From: Portibacter lacus
GTDB lineage: Bacteria; Bacteroidota; Bacteroidia; Chitinophagales; Saprospiraceae
Direction: 5' to 3'
Assembly: GCF_021533215.1 (NCBI RefSeq)
Contig: NZ_JAJNKA010000004.1
Location: forward strand, 1-64,000
DNA: 64,000 nucleotides
Below, piece after piece: positions 17,134 to 26,489 of this stretch (its first letter is position 1; each line of letters starts with the position of its first letter). A model generated the notes under the pieces. It saw nothing but the letters and a program-made list of their open reading frames with translations. It was not told the DNA's origin and did not search any database. Both the position numbers and the translations under genes were made by a program.

Positions 17134-18516
17134 ATGACATTAATAAAATCTATATCAGGAATACGTGGAACCATTGGTGGCAGTAAAGGAAATAACCTAA
17201 CAGCACAAGATCTTGTCGAGTGTACGGCTGGATTTGCAACTTGGATTTCTAAGAATAGTGATCTTAAAAAAGTGGTCGTCGGAAGAGATGGAAGAATTAC
17301 TGGAAAGATTGTCTCTGATCTTGTCTGCAGCACTTTGCAGATGATGGGTTTTGATGTGGTCGATCTTGGATTATCTACGACACCTACCGTAGAAATAGCC
17401 GTACCTGCAGAAAATGCAGCAGCTGGTATTATACTTACAGCCAGTCATAACCCTAAGCAATGGAATGCACTAAAATTCCTAAACGCAAAAGGTGAGTTTA
17501 TTTCTAAAGCAGACGGTGAAGAAATATTAGCTTTTATCAGTAGCGGAGAAATTGAATATGCGGATGTAGACCATATTGGTGGATATGATTTTGATAAATC
17601 ATACATTAATAAACATATCCAACAGATATTAGACCTTGATCTCATCGATGTTCAAAAAATCAAGAACGCTGGCTTTAATGTTGTCGTAGATTGTATCAAT
17701 TCTACTGGTGCAATTGCAATTCCACCTTTGTTAGAAAAACTAGGTTGCGAATACACCTTAATCAATGCAGATGTTACCGGCGATTTCGCTCACAACCCAG
17801 AACCACTGCCAGCTCACCTTAAGGAGTTGTCAGAAACAGTAGTAAAAACAGGAGCCCATCTTGGGATTAGTGTTGATCCAGATGTAGATCGATTAGCATT
17901 TGTTTCTGAAAACGGAGACATGTTCGGCGAAGAATATACTCTTGTCGCTGTTGCTGATTTTATCCTTGGCAAGAAGCCAGGAAATACGGTTTCTAACCTT
18001 TCGTCGACAGCAGCGCTGAAAGATGTAACCATAAAAAATGGTGGGACTTATGAAGCTGCTGCTGTAGGAGAAGTGAATGTGGTGAATAAAATGAAAGAAA
18101 CCAATGCAGTGATCGGTGGAGAAGGAAACGGAGGAGTTATCTTTCCTGAATTACACTACGGTCGTGATGCCCTAGTAGGTATAGCTTTTATGCTCAATTT
18201 ATTAGCAGAACGTGAAATGCCATTGAGTGAACTGAAGGCAACCTACCCTACTTATACCATCATTAAGAATAAAATTCAACTTACTCCTGAAATTGATGTT
18301 GATGGCTTATTGAGCAAATTAGAGAAAGAATATGCTGCCAATGAGTTAAATACTGTGGATGGACTGAAAATACATTTTGATGGAGCTTGGGTTCACTTAA
18401 GAAAATCAAATACAGAACCTATTATCAGAGTATACGCTGAAGCAAAGACGGAAGAAATTGCTGCTGACTTTATTGGTCAAGTTCAAAACAAAGCAAATGA
18501 AATTCTAAATTCATGA
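17134..18516 (+). CDS. glmM: Phosphohexomutase (phosphoglucosamine mutase / phosphomannomutase type)
   Basis: A 460-residue alpha-D-phosphohexomutase. The phosphoserine loop is T-A-S104-H-N-P, the magnesium loop is DPDVDRLAF, the sugar loop is GEGNGGV and the C-terminal phosphate-binding loop is RKSNTEPIIR. In Bacteroidota this single-copy type usually converts glucosamine-6-phosphate to glucosamine-1-phosphate for cell wall synthesis. A phosphomannomutase activity cannot be excluded. It starts a three-gene operon in which each stop overlaps the next start by four bases. Confidence 0.92.
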   Translation: MTLIKSISGIRGTIGGSKGNNLTAQDLVECTAGFATWISKNSDLKKVVVGRDGRITGKIVSDLVCSTLQMMGFDVVDLGLSTTPTVEIAVPAENAAAGIILTASHNPKQWNALKFLNAKGEFISKADGEEILAFISSGEIEYADVDHIGGYDFDKSYINKHIQQILDLDLIDVQKIKNAGFNVVVDCINSTGAIAIPPLLEKLGCEYTLINADVTGDFAHNPEPLPAHLKELSETVVKTGAHLGISVDPDVDRLAFVSENGDMFGEEYTLVAVADFILGKKPGNTVSNLSSTAALKDVTIKNGGTYEAAAVGEVNVVNKMKETNAVIGGEGNGGVIFPELHYGRDALVGIAFMLNLLAEREMPLSELKATYPTYTIIKNKIQLTPEIDVDGLLSKLEKEYAANELNTVDGLKIHFDGAWVHLRKSNTEPIIRVYAEAKTEEIAADFIGQVQNKANEILNS

Positions 18517-19643
18517 GAATCTATTTTGACAATGCTGCCACGACACCAATGCATCCCGATGTAATTGCTCATATGAGTCAATTAATGGGTGAGGTATATG
18601 GAAATCCTTCTTCCATTCATCAGGCAGGTCGAAAAGCTAGAATTATCATAGAAGATGCAAGAAAATCAGTTGCTAAAGAATTAAACTGTTCGATAGGAGA
18701 AGTGTTTTTTACGTCAAGCGCGACGGAAGCTAACAACATGATCTTAAGACGTTCTGTCCAAGATCTTGGAGTGAAAAGAATGATTATCAGCAGCATAGAA
18801 CATCCATGTGTGCTCAATACCGTAAAGGAATTAGAAAAGCTTAACTTAATCGACCTAGAAATACTGAATGTCAACAACTTAGGATTAATTGACTTAAGTG
18901 AATTAAAGACGATTTTAGCAAAGAGCGAGGTGAAGACTTTGGTTTCTGTAATGCATGTTAATAATGAAATAGGAGTCATTCAAGACATTGAAAGTATTTC
19001 GAAGATATGTCAAGAAAACAATGCACTTTTTCACTGCGATGCGGTACAATCGATAGCCAAAATGCCCATTGACCTACAGAAAGTAAAAATTGACTACCTC
19101 AGCGGCACTTCTCATAAATTCCACGGTCCTAAGGGAGTTGGCTTTATGATCTTAAGTAACGATTACACGCTGCTGCCTTTCATTACCGGTGGCGGTCAAG
19201 AAAGGGAACTCAGAAGTGGAACCGAAAATGTTCCTGGTATTGCTGGACTTGCAGAAGCATTAAAAATCTATGCAGCTGAAAGAACAGAGAAAGTTAATGT
19301 TATAAGAGCATTAAAATATAGATTTAAGTTAAAGTTAAAGGCCGCACTTCCCGAGATTCTATTTTTAGAAGATGAAAATCCTGAACGCTTCATTCCTACT
19401 ATTCTATCTGTAAGTTTTCCAGAGAATGCAAGAACAGAATTGATCACATTTAATCTAGATATTGCAGGGATTTCAGCTTCCGCTGGAAGTGCTTGCGCTT
19501 CGGGTGTAGAGCAAGCGTCACATGTATTAGAATCGATAAAGTTTCCCGAAGATCGAAGAGCTGTACGCTTTTCGTTTTCCTATTTTAATACAGAAGAAGA
19601 AGTAGATGATTGTGTAGATAAAATCAAGAAAATCTTTTCATGA
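18513..19643 (+). CDS. Cysteine desulfurase (NifS/IscS family)
   Basis: A 376-residue PLP enzyme that takes sulfur from cysteine for iron-sulfur clusters or tRNA thiolation. The start reads YFDNAATTP. The PLP lysine is K202 in TSHKFHGPKG and the catalytic persulfide cysteine is C328 in SAGSACASG. The flexible Cys loop and the length fit the group I (IscS/NifS) type rather than SufS. It overlaps the mutase stop and the ribD start by four bases on either side, so translation is probably coupled. Confidence 0.93.
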   Translation: MRIYFDNAATTPMHPDVIAHMSQLMGEVYGNPSSIHQAGRKARIIIEDARKSVAKELNCSIGEVFFTSSATEANNMILRRSVQDLGVKRMIISSIEHPCVLNTVKELEKLNLIDLEILNVNNLGLIDLSELKTILAKSEVKTLVSVMHVNNEIGVIQDIESISKICQENNALFHCDAVQSIAKMPIDLQKVKIDYLSGTSHKFHGPKGVGFMILSNDYTLLPFITGGGQERELRSGTENVPGIAGLAEALKIYAAERTEKVNVIRALKYRFKLKLKAALPEILFLEDENPERFIPTILSVSFPENARTELITFNLDIAGISASAGSACASGVEQASHVLESIKFPEDRRAVRFSFSYFNTEEEVDDCVDKIKKIFS

Positions 19644-20671
19644 ACCATGAGCTCTACATGTTACGATGCATCGACCTTGCTCAGAAAGCAGGCGGACGGG
19701 TACGATTAAATCCAAATGTAGGGGCAGTATTGGTTCATAACGATCAAGTAATCGGCGAAGGCTACCACGAAAGGTATGGCGGTCCTCATGCTGAAGTCAA
19801 TGCAATCAATAGCGTTGCTCCAGAAAATAAACATTTGATTGCAGATAGCACATTATATGTAAGCTTAGAACCTTGCAATATTCATGGAAAAACACCTCCA
19901 TGTGCCATGTTAATCCTGAAGAATAACATTAAAAAACTGGTCGTAGGATGTGAAGATCCGAATCCAAGAATGGCTGGTTCTAGTCTTTCTTTCTTAGCAA
20001 GTAAGGGAGTGCATATTACTACAAATATCAAGCAATCTGAATGTGAAAAACTAATTCAGCCATTCAAGGTTAACATACTCAATAACAGGCCTTTTATCAC
20101 CATTAAATTTGCTCAGTCCAAAGACTTTTTTATGTCGAAGGAGGGAGAGCAAACATGGTTAAGCAATCGATTTTCCAAGATATGGAGTCATCAACTTAGG
20201 TCTGAAAATCATGGCATTTTAATAGGTTCGAACACAGCCGTTATCGATAACCCAGCATTGACAAATAGACTGTACTCAGGTGATTCACCTTTAAGAATTT
20301 GCATTGACCGAAAAAATAGCGTCCCAGATGAATCCACACTACTTACAGATTCCCTCCCTACCTTAATGATCAATGAGACACCACGAAAAAATTTAAAAGA
20401 GCACAAAGATCAATGGACATTTGATCTAGACTTATCTATTTTATTAAGCCGACTCTACAAGGAAAAGCAGATCGGCAGGTTAATTGTAGAAGGAGGAGCA
20501 TACACTATCGGGAAGTTTCTGGATAACAAATTATGGGATCAGGCAATGATAATTAACACAGAGAGAGTGCTGGGTTCAGGAATTAAATCTCCTAACATCA
20601 TAGGTAAACTAGAAGGAGAACTGAATTTAGAAAGTGACAAAATATTGACCATCTCGAATAATCTTTGTTAA
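19640..20671 (+). CDS. ribD: Bifunctional riboflavin biosynthesis protein RibD
   Basis: 343 residues. The N-terminal deaminase has the zinc site H50-A-E52 and C79/C88 (EPCN, TPPC). The C-terminal reductase domain starts near 155 (FITIKFAQS) and includes ILIGSNTAVIDNP and IVEGGAYTIGKFL. It carries out the deaminase and reductase steps from the GTP cyclohydrolase II product to 5-amino-6-ribitylaminouracil phosphate. The start overlaps the desulfurase stop by four bases, making it the last gene of the operon. Confidence 0.94.
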   Translation: MNHELYMLRCIDLAQKAGGRVRLNPNVGAVLVHNDQVIGEGYHERYGGPHAEVNAINSVAPENKHLIADSTLYVSLEPCNIHGKTPPCAMLILKNNIKKLVVGCEDPNPRMAGSSLSFLASKGVHITTNIKQSECEKLIQPFKVNILNNRPFITIKFAQSKDFFMSKEGEQTWLSNRFSKIWSHQLRSENHGILIGSNTAVIDNPALTNRLYSGDSPLRICIDRKNSVPDESTLLTDSLPTLMINETPRKNLKEHKDQWTFDLDLSILLSRLYKEKQIGRLIVEGGAYTIGKFLDNKLWDQAMIINTERVLGSGIKSPNIIGKLEGELNLESDKILTISNNLC

Positions 20672-20785
20672 ACTTTCTTTAAAACGTTAACTCTTGAAAG
20701 AATTCTGGGAAAAATATTGTTATTTGGATAGTTATAAGAACGGAATGAGGACCAATCAGTATTTGATATTGATAAAAATATAAGA

Positions 20786-21316
20786 ATGAAAAAATTTTTA
20801 GTAGGATTAATATTAATGACTACTTTTTATTTTAATGGTTATACGCAAGGGATCAACTGGATGTCTTGGGAAGAAGCTGTTATCGCTTCAAAGGAGGAAA
20901 AGAGAAAGTTTGTTGTCGATGTCTATACTGAATGGTGTGGATGGTGCAAGAAGATGGATGCAAGTACTTTTCAAGATCCTGAAATCGTAAAATACGTTAA
21001 TAAATATTACTATGCCATCAAGTTCGATGCTGAGCAAAAAGACGATATCTCTCTAAATGGAAAAGTCTACAAATTTAATAAAAGCGGTAAAAGAGGATAT
21101 CATCAGCTAGCTGCAGAGATAACTAGAGGGCGTCTCTCCTATCCTACTGTCGTTTTTCTGGATGAAGAATTGAGTCTGATTCAATCCATTCCTGGATACA
21201 GAGATATTAAATCATTTACTATGATTATGAAATACTTCGGAGAGGATTTTCACACTTCAGTTCCATGGAAAACTTATTCCAGAAACTATAGTGCTCTTAT
21301 TGGCGGCTCACATTAA
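20786..21316 (+). CDS. Exported thioredoxin-fold protein (CGWC)
   Basis: A 176-residue protein with a signal peptide ending near residue 20. The thioredoxin fold follows with a C51-G-W-C54 redox motif in WCGWCKKMD. The loop FDAEQKDDISLNGK and the cis-Pro region SYPTVVFLDE match thiol-disulfide proteins of the DUF255/thioredoxin_7 kind common in Bacteroidota. It probably reduces or shuffles disulfides in the periplasm. It stands alone, 114 bp after ribD, and converges on the endonuclease gene. Confidence 0.88.
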   Translation: MKKFLVGLILMTTFYFNGYTQGINWMSWEEAVIASKEEKRKFVVDVYTEWCGWCKKMDASTFQDPEIVKYVNKYYYAIKFDAEQKDDISLNGKVYKFNKSGKRGYHQLAAEITRGRLSYPTVVFLDEELSLIQSIPGYRDIKSFTMIMKYFGEDFHTSVPWKTYSRNYSALIGGSH

Positions 21317-21474
21317 TTAAGCTAGATCTTAAAATTTAAAACCAAGAACAAGTAGACATATACTTCTTGTAGTGGCCTTAACAACTAACTCAATAACTTC
21401 TGTCTTTCCTGTTTTGGTTTTCTAGAAGTTTCTCCTTATTTGCAATTATTATATTTTATGTATTTTTTTTTCTG

Positions 21475-22368
21475 CTATCGATATCGCGTATTCCGATCTT
21501 CAAACTTTCTTTTATCAAAGCGCCAATCTTTAACATTTACCTTCGACTCGATTTCTTCTTCTACATCTTCTGTTATTAAGTCAGAAAAGAAGTCAAATCC
21601 AGTAAATTGCTCGACGCTATCTATAGTAATGGCATATTCCTGAAGAGGAACTTCACTCATTTCGTTTTCCATAATAAAACCTATTCCTTTCTTTTCATTT
21701 CCCACGATATCAAGAACAACTTTAAAGAAATATTTAGGAACTGCTACCTTATTATCACCAATTTTCTTGATGATTCCTTTCTTTAATACAGGACCTGTGA
21801 CAATGTATAATCTATCATTATCAAAAGCCCAATCTCTTATATTTTCTTCTAATTCCCGCCATATTCCGCCATTGAATGATTCTAACTGAGGACTCATATT
21901 ACTCATAAAGAAAGACTCCTTCATCGCTTCCACGTTAAAAGCCATATCTCCAGCAGGCGCTAAGTGTCCTCTTGTATAACCAGATCTTGTGTAGTCTCTG
22001 TGGAATGCAGATTGGGTGGAAACATCATAATCTGGTCGAAACTGTCTTTCCCTTTTCACATTCGGTTTTAACAACTGGGCCTTGGTTAGCTCATAAGCAA
22101 CCCAGTCTGCCTGCTCCATTTTTTCATTATACGCAAGGGAATAGTAGGTATGATGAATCAATTCACCATTACTTCCTGTCGGTAAATAGAACCGATTCTC
22201 CGGATGATCCGCAGTTGGAATTTCATATCCTCCTAAGTCTTTTTCATCGACATTGCGAAAAATATAAAATATTGCAAATCCGCCCATGAATAAAAAAGCG
22301 ATAACTCTTATGAATGTACTTGAAAAAAAATTTCCGCTTTTCGTATGATTTCTTCTAAACTTTGCCAT
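21475..22368 (-). CDS. Membrane-anchored DNA/RNA non-specific endonuclease (NucA/NUC1 family)
   Basis: 297 residues. A single N-terminal membrane segment at about 20-37 is followed by the nuclease domain. The active site reads TRGHLAPAGDM with R133 and the general base H135, then N157/N166 in MSNMSPQ and FNGGIW, and E173-E175 for magnesium binding. This is the beta-beta-alpha metal type that cuts both DNA and RNA. The position of the anchor suggests that the catalytic domain faces the periplasm, for nucleic acid scavenging or defence against incoming DNA (inference). The gene is divergent from the outer-membrane protein gene that follows. Confidence 0.92.
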   Translation of the reverse strand: MAKFRRNHTKSGNFFSSTFIRVIAFLFMGGFAIFYIFRNVDEKDLGGYEIPTADHPENRFYLPTGSNGELIHHTYYSLAYNEKMEQADWVAYELTKAQLLKPNVKRERQFRPDYDVSTQSAFHRDYTRSGYTRGHLAPAGDMAFNVEAMKESFFMSNMSPQLESFNGGIWRELEENIRDWAFDNDRLYIVTGPVLKKGIIKKIGDNKVAVPKYFFKVVLDIVGNEKKGIGFIMENEMSEVPLQEYAITIDSVEQFTGFDFFSDLITEDVEEEIESKVNVKDWRFDKRKFEDRNTRYR

Positions 22369-22409
22369 CTTAATGCAATAATAATATTAATCCTTATTAT
22401 CTTCCCACC

Positions 22410-23222
22410 ATGAAACTAATTGTTTTTTTTAGTCTTTGTTTTTTAACATTGCAGATACAGGCACAATTGGAAAGTCCTTTCGAGAAAGGAGCTGAATTAT
22501 TGGGTATAGGAAATGCAGGTACTGGATATTCTGGTCATTATGCCCTATTGTATAATCAAGCCGGAATTGCAGATGCTGAAGAGTTGAGTTTTAGTGTTGA
22601 TGGAGCCAGGCTATTTAATGATTCAGGGCTACTCCACTTACATGCAGCTGCAGTGATCCCTACTAAAAAGTTAGGAACATTTGGTTTAAAAATCCAGCGA
22701 TACGGTTTAGAAGGTTTTAATTACCAAAACTATGCTTTAACTTATTCTAGAGCGTTGTTTAAAAGTTTCAAATTAGCGGCAACTTTTAATGCCTATCAGT
22801 TCCAAATTGAGAATTACGGAAATTCTTTCGAACCTAATATGGAAATTGGCGTATTAACCGACCTCAGTGATAAAGTTTCATTAGGTGTTCATGTTTCTAA
22901 TCCTTTTCCGCTTCAGATTTCAGAAAATACAGATTTCCCTACTGTTTTTAGTGCTGGTATACTTTATAAAGTAAGTAAAGTCGTTCGGTTATACGCAGAC
23001 ATTGAAAAAAATATACGTCAGCGGGAAAACATAAAAGTAGGCATCGATTACGACCTACATTCTAGTTTCAGTATCCGTGTTGGAATGAACACATTTCCTG
23101 GAAGCTTTTATTTTGGATGTAAGGTTAAATTAACTAAAATTGCAATAAATCTAGGTAACGGTTATCATCCAGTATTAGGAAATTCAACTGGAATAGGCAT
23201 TATTTACAGCGCAAAATCATGA
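22410..23222 (+). CDS. Predicted outer-membrane beta-barrel protein (PorV/PorQ-like)
   Basis: 270 residues with a signal peptide ending near residue 18 (IQAQ). The first mature segment LGIGNAGTGYSGHYALLYNQAGIA is the kind of start seen in PorV/PorQ and FadL-like barrels, and alternating hydrophobic strands run to the C-terminus. PorV and PorQ belong to the type IX secretion system, and other window genes carry sorting domains for it. Assignment to that system is only a guess. The stop overlaps the futalosine hydrolase start by four bases. Confidence 0.6.
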   Translation: MKLIVFFSLCFLTLQIQAQLESPFEKGAELLGIGNAGTGYSGHYALLYNQAGIADAEELSFSVDGARLFNDSGLLHLHAAAVIPTKKLGTFGLKIQRYGLEGFNYQNYALTYSRALFKSFKLAATFNAYQFQIENYGNSFEPNMEIGVLTDLSDKVSLGVHVSNPFPLQISENTDFPTVFSAGILYKVSKVVRLYADIEKNIRQRENIKVGIDYDLHSSFSIRVGMNTFPGSFYFGCKVKLTKIAINLGNGYHPVLGNSTGIGIIYSAKS

Positions 23223-23914
23223 GAATATTAATTGTTTCAAGTTCAGGAGAAGAAATTAATCCAACACTTGAATATATGGATGAAAATTGGGAGAAGATCA
23301 GTTTTTCAGAATATAAAAAAGGTAATTTAACTGTATTTCCCCTTGTCACAGGATATGCTTCTATATTTATGCCGTATGCATTGGCCAAGTTCCATGGTAT
23401 CGAAGATATAGACTATGCCATATTTGCTGGACTAGCAGCCGGAACAACGAGAATTGTTGAAATAGGTCAGACGGTGAATGTGGGACGAGATATACTAGGT
23501 GATGTTGGGATAGAAGAAAGTGATGGAACTTTCAAAGATCTATTTAAACTAAAATTTCATGAACCTACGAGGTTTCCTTTCTTCAAAGGTGAAATATTTA
23601 ATGAAGACATCATCAATCCACTGAAGCTTAGAGTGGTTAAAAACATTAGTGTTAATACGATTCCTGGTACATTCGAAACCATCGAAGAAATCAATAAAAG
23701 GTACCATGCTGAAATTGTAACCACGAATGGTGCGGCTTTCGCTTATTCCTGTAGAATGCTTGATGTAAAGTACTTACAATTGAGAACCATTTACAGATAT
23801 CTAGAACCTACGACGATCATCAATCGAGAAAAAGAATTTGCAATTAGAAACCTGAATAAGGAATTGATGAAATTAATAGAGGAACTTAACTACCTAAGTC
23901 GCGGAATCTCATAA
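23219..23914 (+). CDS. mqnB: Futalosine hydrolase
   Basis: 231 residues of the nucleoside phosphorylase/MTAN superfamily. The start LIVSSSGEEINP, the segment FAGLAAGTTRIVEIGQTVNV and the D-(x)-GDVGIEE stretch fit MqnB, which splits futalosine to dehypoxanthine futalosine and hypoxanthine in the alternative menaquinone pathway. The C-terminal TTNGAAFAYSCRML is the usual MTNMEGAAVA-like region, here with NGA replacing EGA. The enzyme is cytoplasmic. It overlaps the upstream barrel gene by four bases. No other menaquinone gene is present in the window. Confidence 0.8.
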   Translation: MRILIVSSSGEEINPTLEYMDENWEKISFSEYKKGNLTVFPLVTGYASIFMPYALAKFHGIEDIDYAIFAGLAAGTTRIVEIGQTVNVGRDILGDVGIEESDGTFKDLFKLKFHEPTRFPFFKGEIFNEDIINPLKLRVVKNISVNTIPGTFETIEEINKRYHAEIVTTNGAAFAYSCRMLDVKYLQLRTIYRYLEPTTIINREKEFAIRNLNKELMKLIEELNYLSRGIS

Positions 23915-23925
23915 TTTTCGAGACC

Positions 23926-25002
23926 TCATTTAGTGAACTGCTTGAAGTCGTAATCTCCATACTTTTGCTTAAAACTATAAGCTAGCTTAGTGATCTGAGC
24001 ATAACTCTTCATTCCAGCATGGACACCTTGCACTTTCAGGTAGTTGTTATAAAACAAATCTCTGAGCTGGGGAGCAATACTTGGATATAAGTCTAACCTC
24101 TTCCGAATATCTTTCAGATCAGTTTTCACAACCATGGGTAATTCATAATTGTTATCCTTTAATAATTCTGGGAAGTTTCTTCTTAATGCCCTATATAAGT
24201 ATCCTTGGTATTCTAACCATCCTGCATACTGGATAAATTCGTTATCTGTATTAACACAGGTCATAAATCCAATAAAATTGCATACGCCTTCATCCGTAAA
24301 GGCATATGCATGGGCCATTTCATGCGCTAGCACATAAGACTTTTCGATGGGGTGCAATCCATCATCTATGTGTCCTTCGAAAACAAATGGAAAGTAAACG
24401 CCAGCTGTCTTGATCCTTAAGAGACTTCCTTTCGGTTTTAATGATCGAATCCTCGGTTGCTTATATATAGGTTGGTTTAGAAAGGTTAATAAATCAACTT
24501 GACTATGATTAATAATTTCTTGATAATCATTAGGTAAGTGTATTTCGCTTAAAGGAATGGTATCATTTTCTAAGATCGACTTCCTAAGATTTATTAGAAT
24601 TGTATCTACCTCTAATAATTCTTTATAGAGAAAGTGCTCATCTGGCTCCGATACGGTTAACGCCGACCTGTCAGCAAAACTTGTCCTTGCATAGTTAAAT
24701 CCCCATGACCAATAAAAGACAACAATTATCCATCCTAGAAAATTAAGAACGAGCGGTATTATTTTAGCCTTTTTCTTTCTCATTAAGAGATAGAGCGCAT
24801 AAGTAATTAGTCCACCAATGAATACATATAATAAAGGAAAAGGGAAGTAGGCAAATGTATAATAATAAATAAATCTAATGAGTCTATAAACGCCATTCGT
24901 GTATACTGACTCTAGTACAGCGGGAAAAGCTTTAAAGAATTGGAAGAGGATAATAGTGAATATCCCTGCAAGCAATCCGATATATTTTTTGGTCAATTTC
25001 AT
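23926..25002 (-). CDS. DUF3810-family membrane protein with a zinc-peptidase motif
   Basis: 358 residues. Two to three hydrophobic segments lie at about 8-22, 50-72 and 80-100, followed by a large soluble part. The soluble part has H227-E-M-A-H231 in a helix after IEKSYVLAHEMAH, followed by ACNFIGF-like VCNFIGFMTC, as in DUF3810 proteins. HExxH indicates a metal-dependent peptidase, but no substrate is known for this family. The gene converges on mqnB (11 bp between stops) and diverges from trxA. Confidence 0.82.
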   Translation of the reverse strand: MKLTKKYIGLLAGIFTIILFQFFKAFPAVLESVYTNGVYRLIRFIYYYTFAYFPFPLLYVFIGGLITYALYLLMRKKKAKIIPLVLNFLGWIIVVFYWSWGFNYARTSFADRSALTVSEPDEHFLYKELLEVDTILINLRKSILENDTIPLSEIHLPNDYQEIINHSQVDLLTFLNQPIYKQPRIRSLKPKGSLLRIKTAGVYFPFVFEGHIDDGLHPIEKSYVLAHEMAHAYAFTDEGVCNFIGFMTCVNTDNEFIQYAGWLEYQGYLYRALRRNFPELLKDNNYELPMVVKTDLKDIRKRLDLYPSIAPQLRDLFYNNYLKVQGVHAGMKSYAQITKLAYSFKQKYGDYDFKQFTK

Positions 25003-25097
25003 AAATGATTTGAATTGTCAGTAGGCGACAAATGCTGAAAGCTAATATTCATAGCGTCTTAGCTATAAAAAGGTGAAAAGATATAGAATATTACTAT

Positions 25098-25105
25098 TAT
25101 ATTTG
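25098..25105 (+). promoter_or_regulatory. Bacteroidota -7 box for thioredoxin
   Basis: TATATTTG matches TAnnTTTG exactly and lies 58 bp before the trxA start. No clear -33 TTG is seen at the expected place. Confidence 0.5.
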
Positions 25106-25162
25106 CAACCATTATCATAAAAATGAGGTTAAGATTATTGAACAATAAAATATTAATATAAA

Positions 25163-25480
25163 ATGGCATTTGAATTCACAGACAGCAATTTTCAAGAAAC
25201 AGCTTTAGCAGAAGACACTCTTGCAGTTGTTGATTTTTGGGCAGAATGGTGTGGACCATGTAGAATGGTTACTCCAATCATAGAGGAATTATCTACAGAT
25301 TATGAAGGTAAAGCACTAATAGGAAAAGTTAACGTTGATAACAATCCTGAAATCTCTATGAAATACGGAGTTAGAAGTATCCCTACTATTCTTTTCATTA
25401 AGAACGGAGAAATTGTTGACAAGCAAGTTGGAGCAACTTCAAAAGCAAATCTTGAAAGTAAAATCCAAGCGCATTTGTAA
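25163..25480 (+). CDS. trxA: Thioredoxin
   Basis: A 105-residue cytoplasmic thioredoxin of standard length. The active site is W-C30-G-P-C33 and the cis-proline loop is VRSIPTILF. The central NVDNNPEISMKYGV matches the family. It reduces protein disulfides and is recharged by thioredoxin reductase. It is a single-gene unit, with a TAnnTTTG promoter box upstream and a strong terminator 20 bp downstream. Confidence 0.97.
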   Translation: MAFEFTDSNFQETALAEDTLAVVDFWAEWCGPCRMVTPIIEELSTDYEGKALIGKVNVDNNPEISMKYGVRSIPTILFIKNGEIVDKQVGATSKANLESKIQAHL

Positions 25481-25500
25481 AAAATACGCCGATAAATAAT

Positions 25501-25537
25501 AAAAGGTCCTATATTGACATTCAATATGGGACCTTTT
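25501..25537 (+). terminator. Intrinsic terminator of trxA
   Basis: AAAAGGTCCTATATTGA at 25501-25517 pairs with TCAATATGGGACCTTTT at 25521-25537 around a three-base loop. The pairing includes one G-U wobble and the distal arm runs into TTTTT. Confidence 0.88.
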
Positions 25538-25571
25538 TATTTAAGGCCAACTATTAATTTTAATTCAGCAA

Positions 25572-26489
25572 ATGGAATTTTTCGAGAATTACGACCTAAA
25601 GTCTTTAGACAATCTGGATTTGTTAGCAAAGCAGGTAGTTGAGGGATTTATTATTGGATTACATAAAAGTCCATTCCATGGGTTTTCAGTTGAATTTGCG
25701 GAGCATCGACTTTATAATCCAGGAGAATCTACTAAGAACATTGACTGGAAAGTTTATGCTCGAACAGACAAGCTTTTCACTAAGCGTTTCGAGGAAGAAA
25801 CGAATCTTAGATGTCAGATTGTAGTCGATTGTTCTTCGTCAATGTATTTCCCGGAGGATAAAAATCGCATGAACAAACTCGTGTTTTCCTCTTTAGCTGC
25901 TGCATCGCTCATGAATCTGCTAAAGAAACAAAGAGATGCATTTGGTCTAAGTTTATTTGATTCCGCTGTCAACATCCATACACAGTGCAGGTCTAGTACG
26001 TCTCATTATAGATTATTATTGACCTATCTTGATCAGTTGATTCACGATACTACACCTCAGAAAAAGACATTTGCTACGGATGCGCTTCATCAAATTGCTG
26101 ACAGTGTTCATAGAAGATCGCTCATTATGGTTTTCAGTGACATGTTTGATACCAGTGAAAATTCTGATAAGCTCTTCGCAGCACTGCAACACTTAAAGCA
26201 TAATAAGCATGAAGTTGTGCTTTTCCACACGGTCGATAAATCTTTAGAGCTAGATTTCGAGTTCGAAAATAGACCTTATGAATTTATAGACATGGAAAGT
26301 GGCGAAAAAGTTAAACTGCAGTCGAATCAAGTGAAGGAGTATTATCAGACTAAACTGAAAGCTTTCACCGATGACCTAAAAGCGAAGTGCTTACAATACA
26401 AAATTGACTTAGTAGAAGCAGATATTAGAAAAGGATTCCATCCAATTCTACAGAATTACTTAGTGAAACGAACAAAAATGAATGCCTAA
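25572..26489 (+). CDS. DUF58 domain protein (MoxR-associated, von Willebrand A-like)
   Basis: 305 residues. The DUF58 core reads YNPGESTKNIDWKVYART near 50-68. A VWA-like domain follows with a MIDAS-type D-C-S-S-S motif (IVVDCSSSMYF). These proteins usually work with MoxR AAA+ ATPases to assemble metal or envelope complexes, but no moxR is in the window. There is no signal peptide or membrane helix. Its TAA stop shares one base with the ATG of the PPK2 gene, so the two are cotranscribed. Confidence 0.9.
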   Translation: MEFFENYDLKSLDNLDLLAKQVVEGFIIGLHKSPFHGFSVEFAEHRLYNPGESTKNIDWKVYARTDKLFTKRFEEETNLRCQIVVDCSSSMYFPEDKNRMNKLVFSSLAAASLMNLLKKQRDAFGLSLFDSAVNIHTQCRSSTSHYRLLLTYLDQLIHDTTPQKKTFATDALHQIADSVHRRSLIMVFSDMFDTSENSDKLFAALQHLKHNKHEVVLFHTVDKSLELDFEFENRPYEFIDMESGEKVKLQSNQVKEYYQTKLKAFTDDLKAKCLQYKIDLVEADIRKGFHPILQNYLVKRTKMNA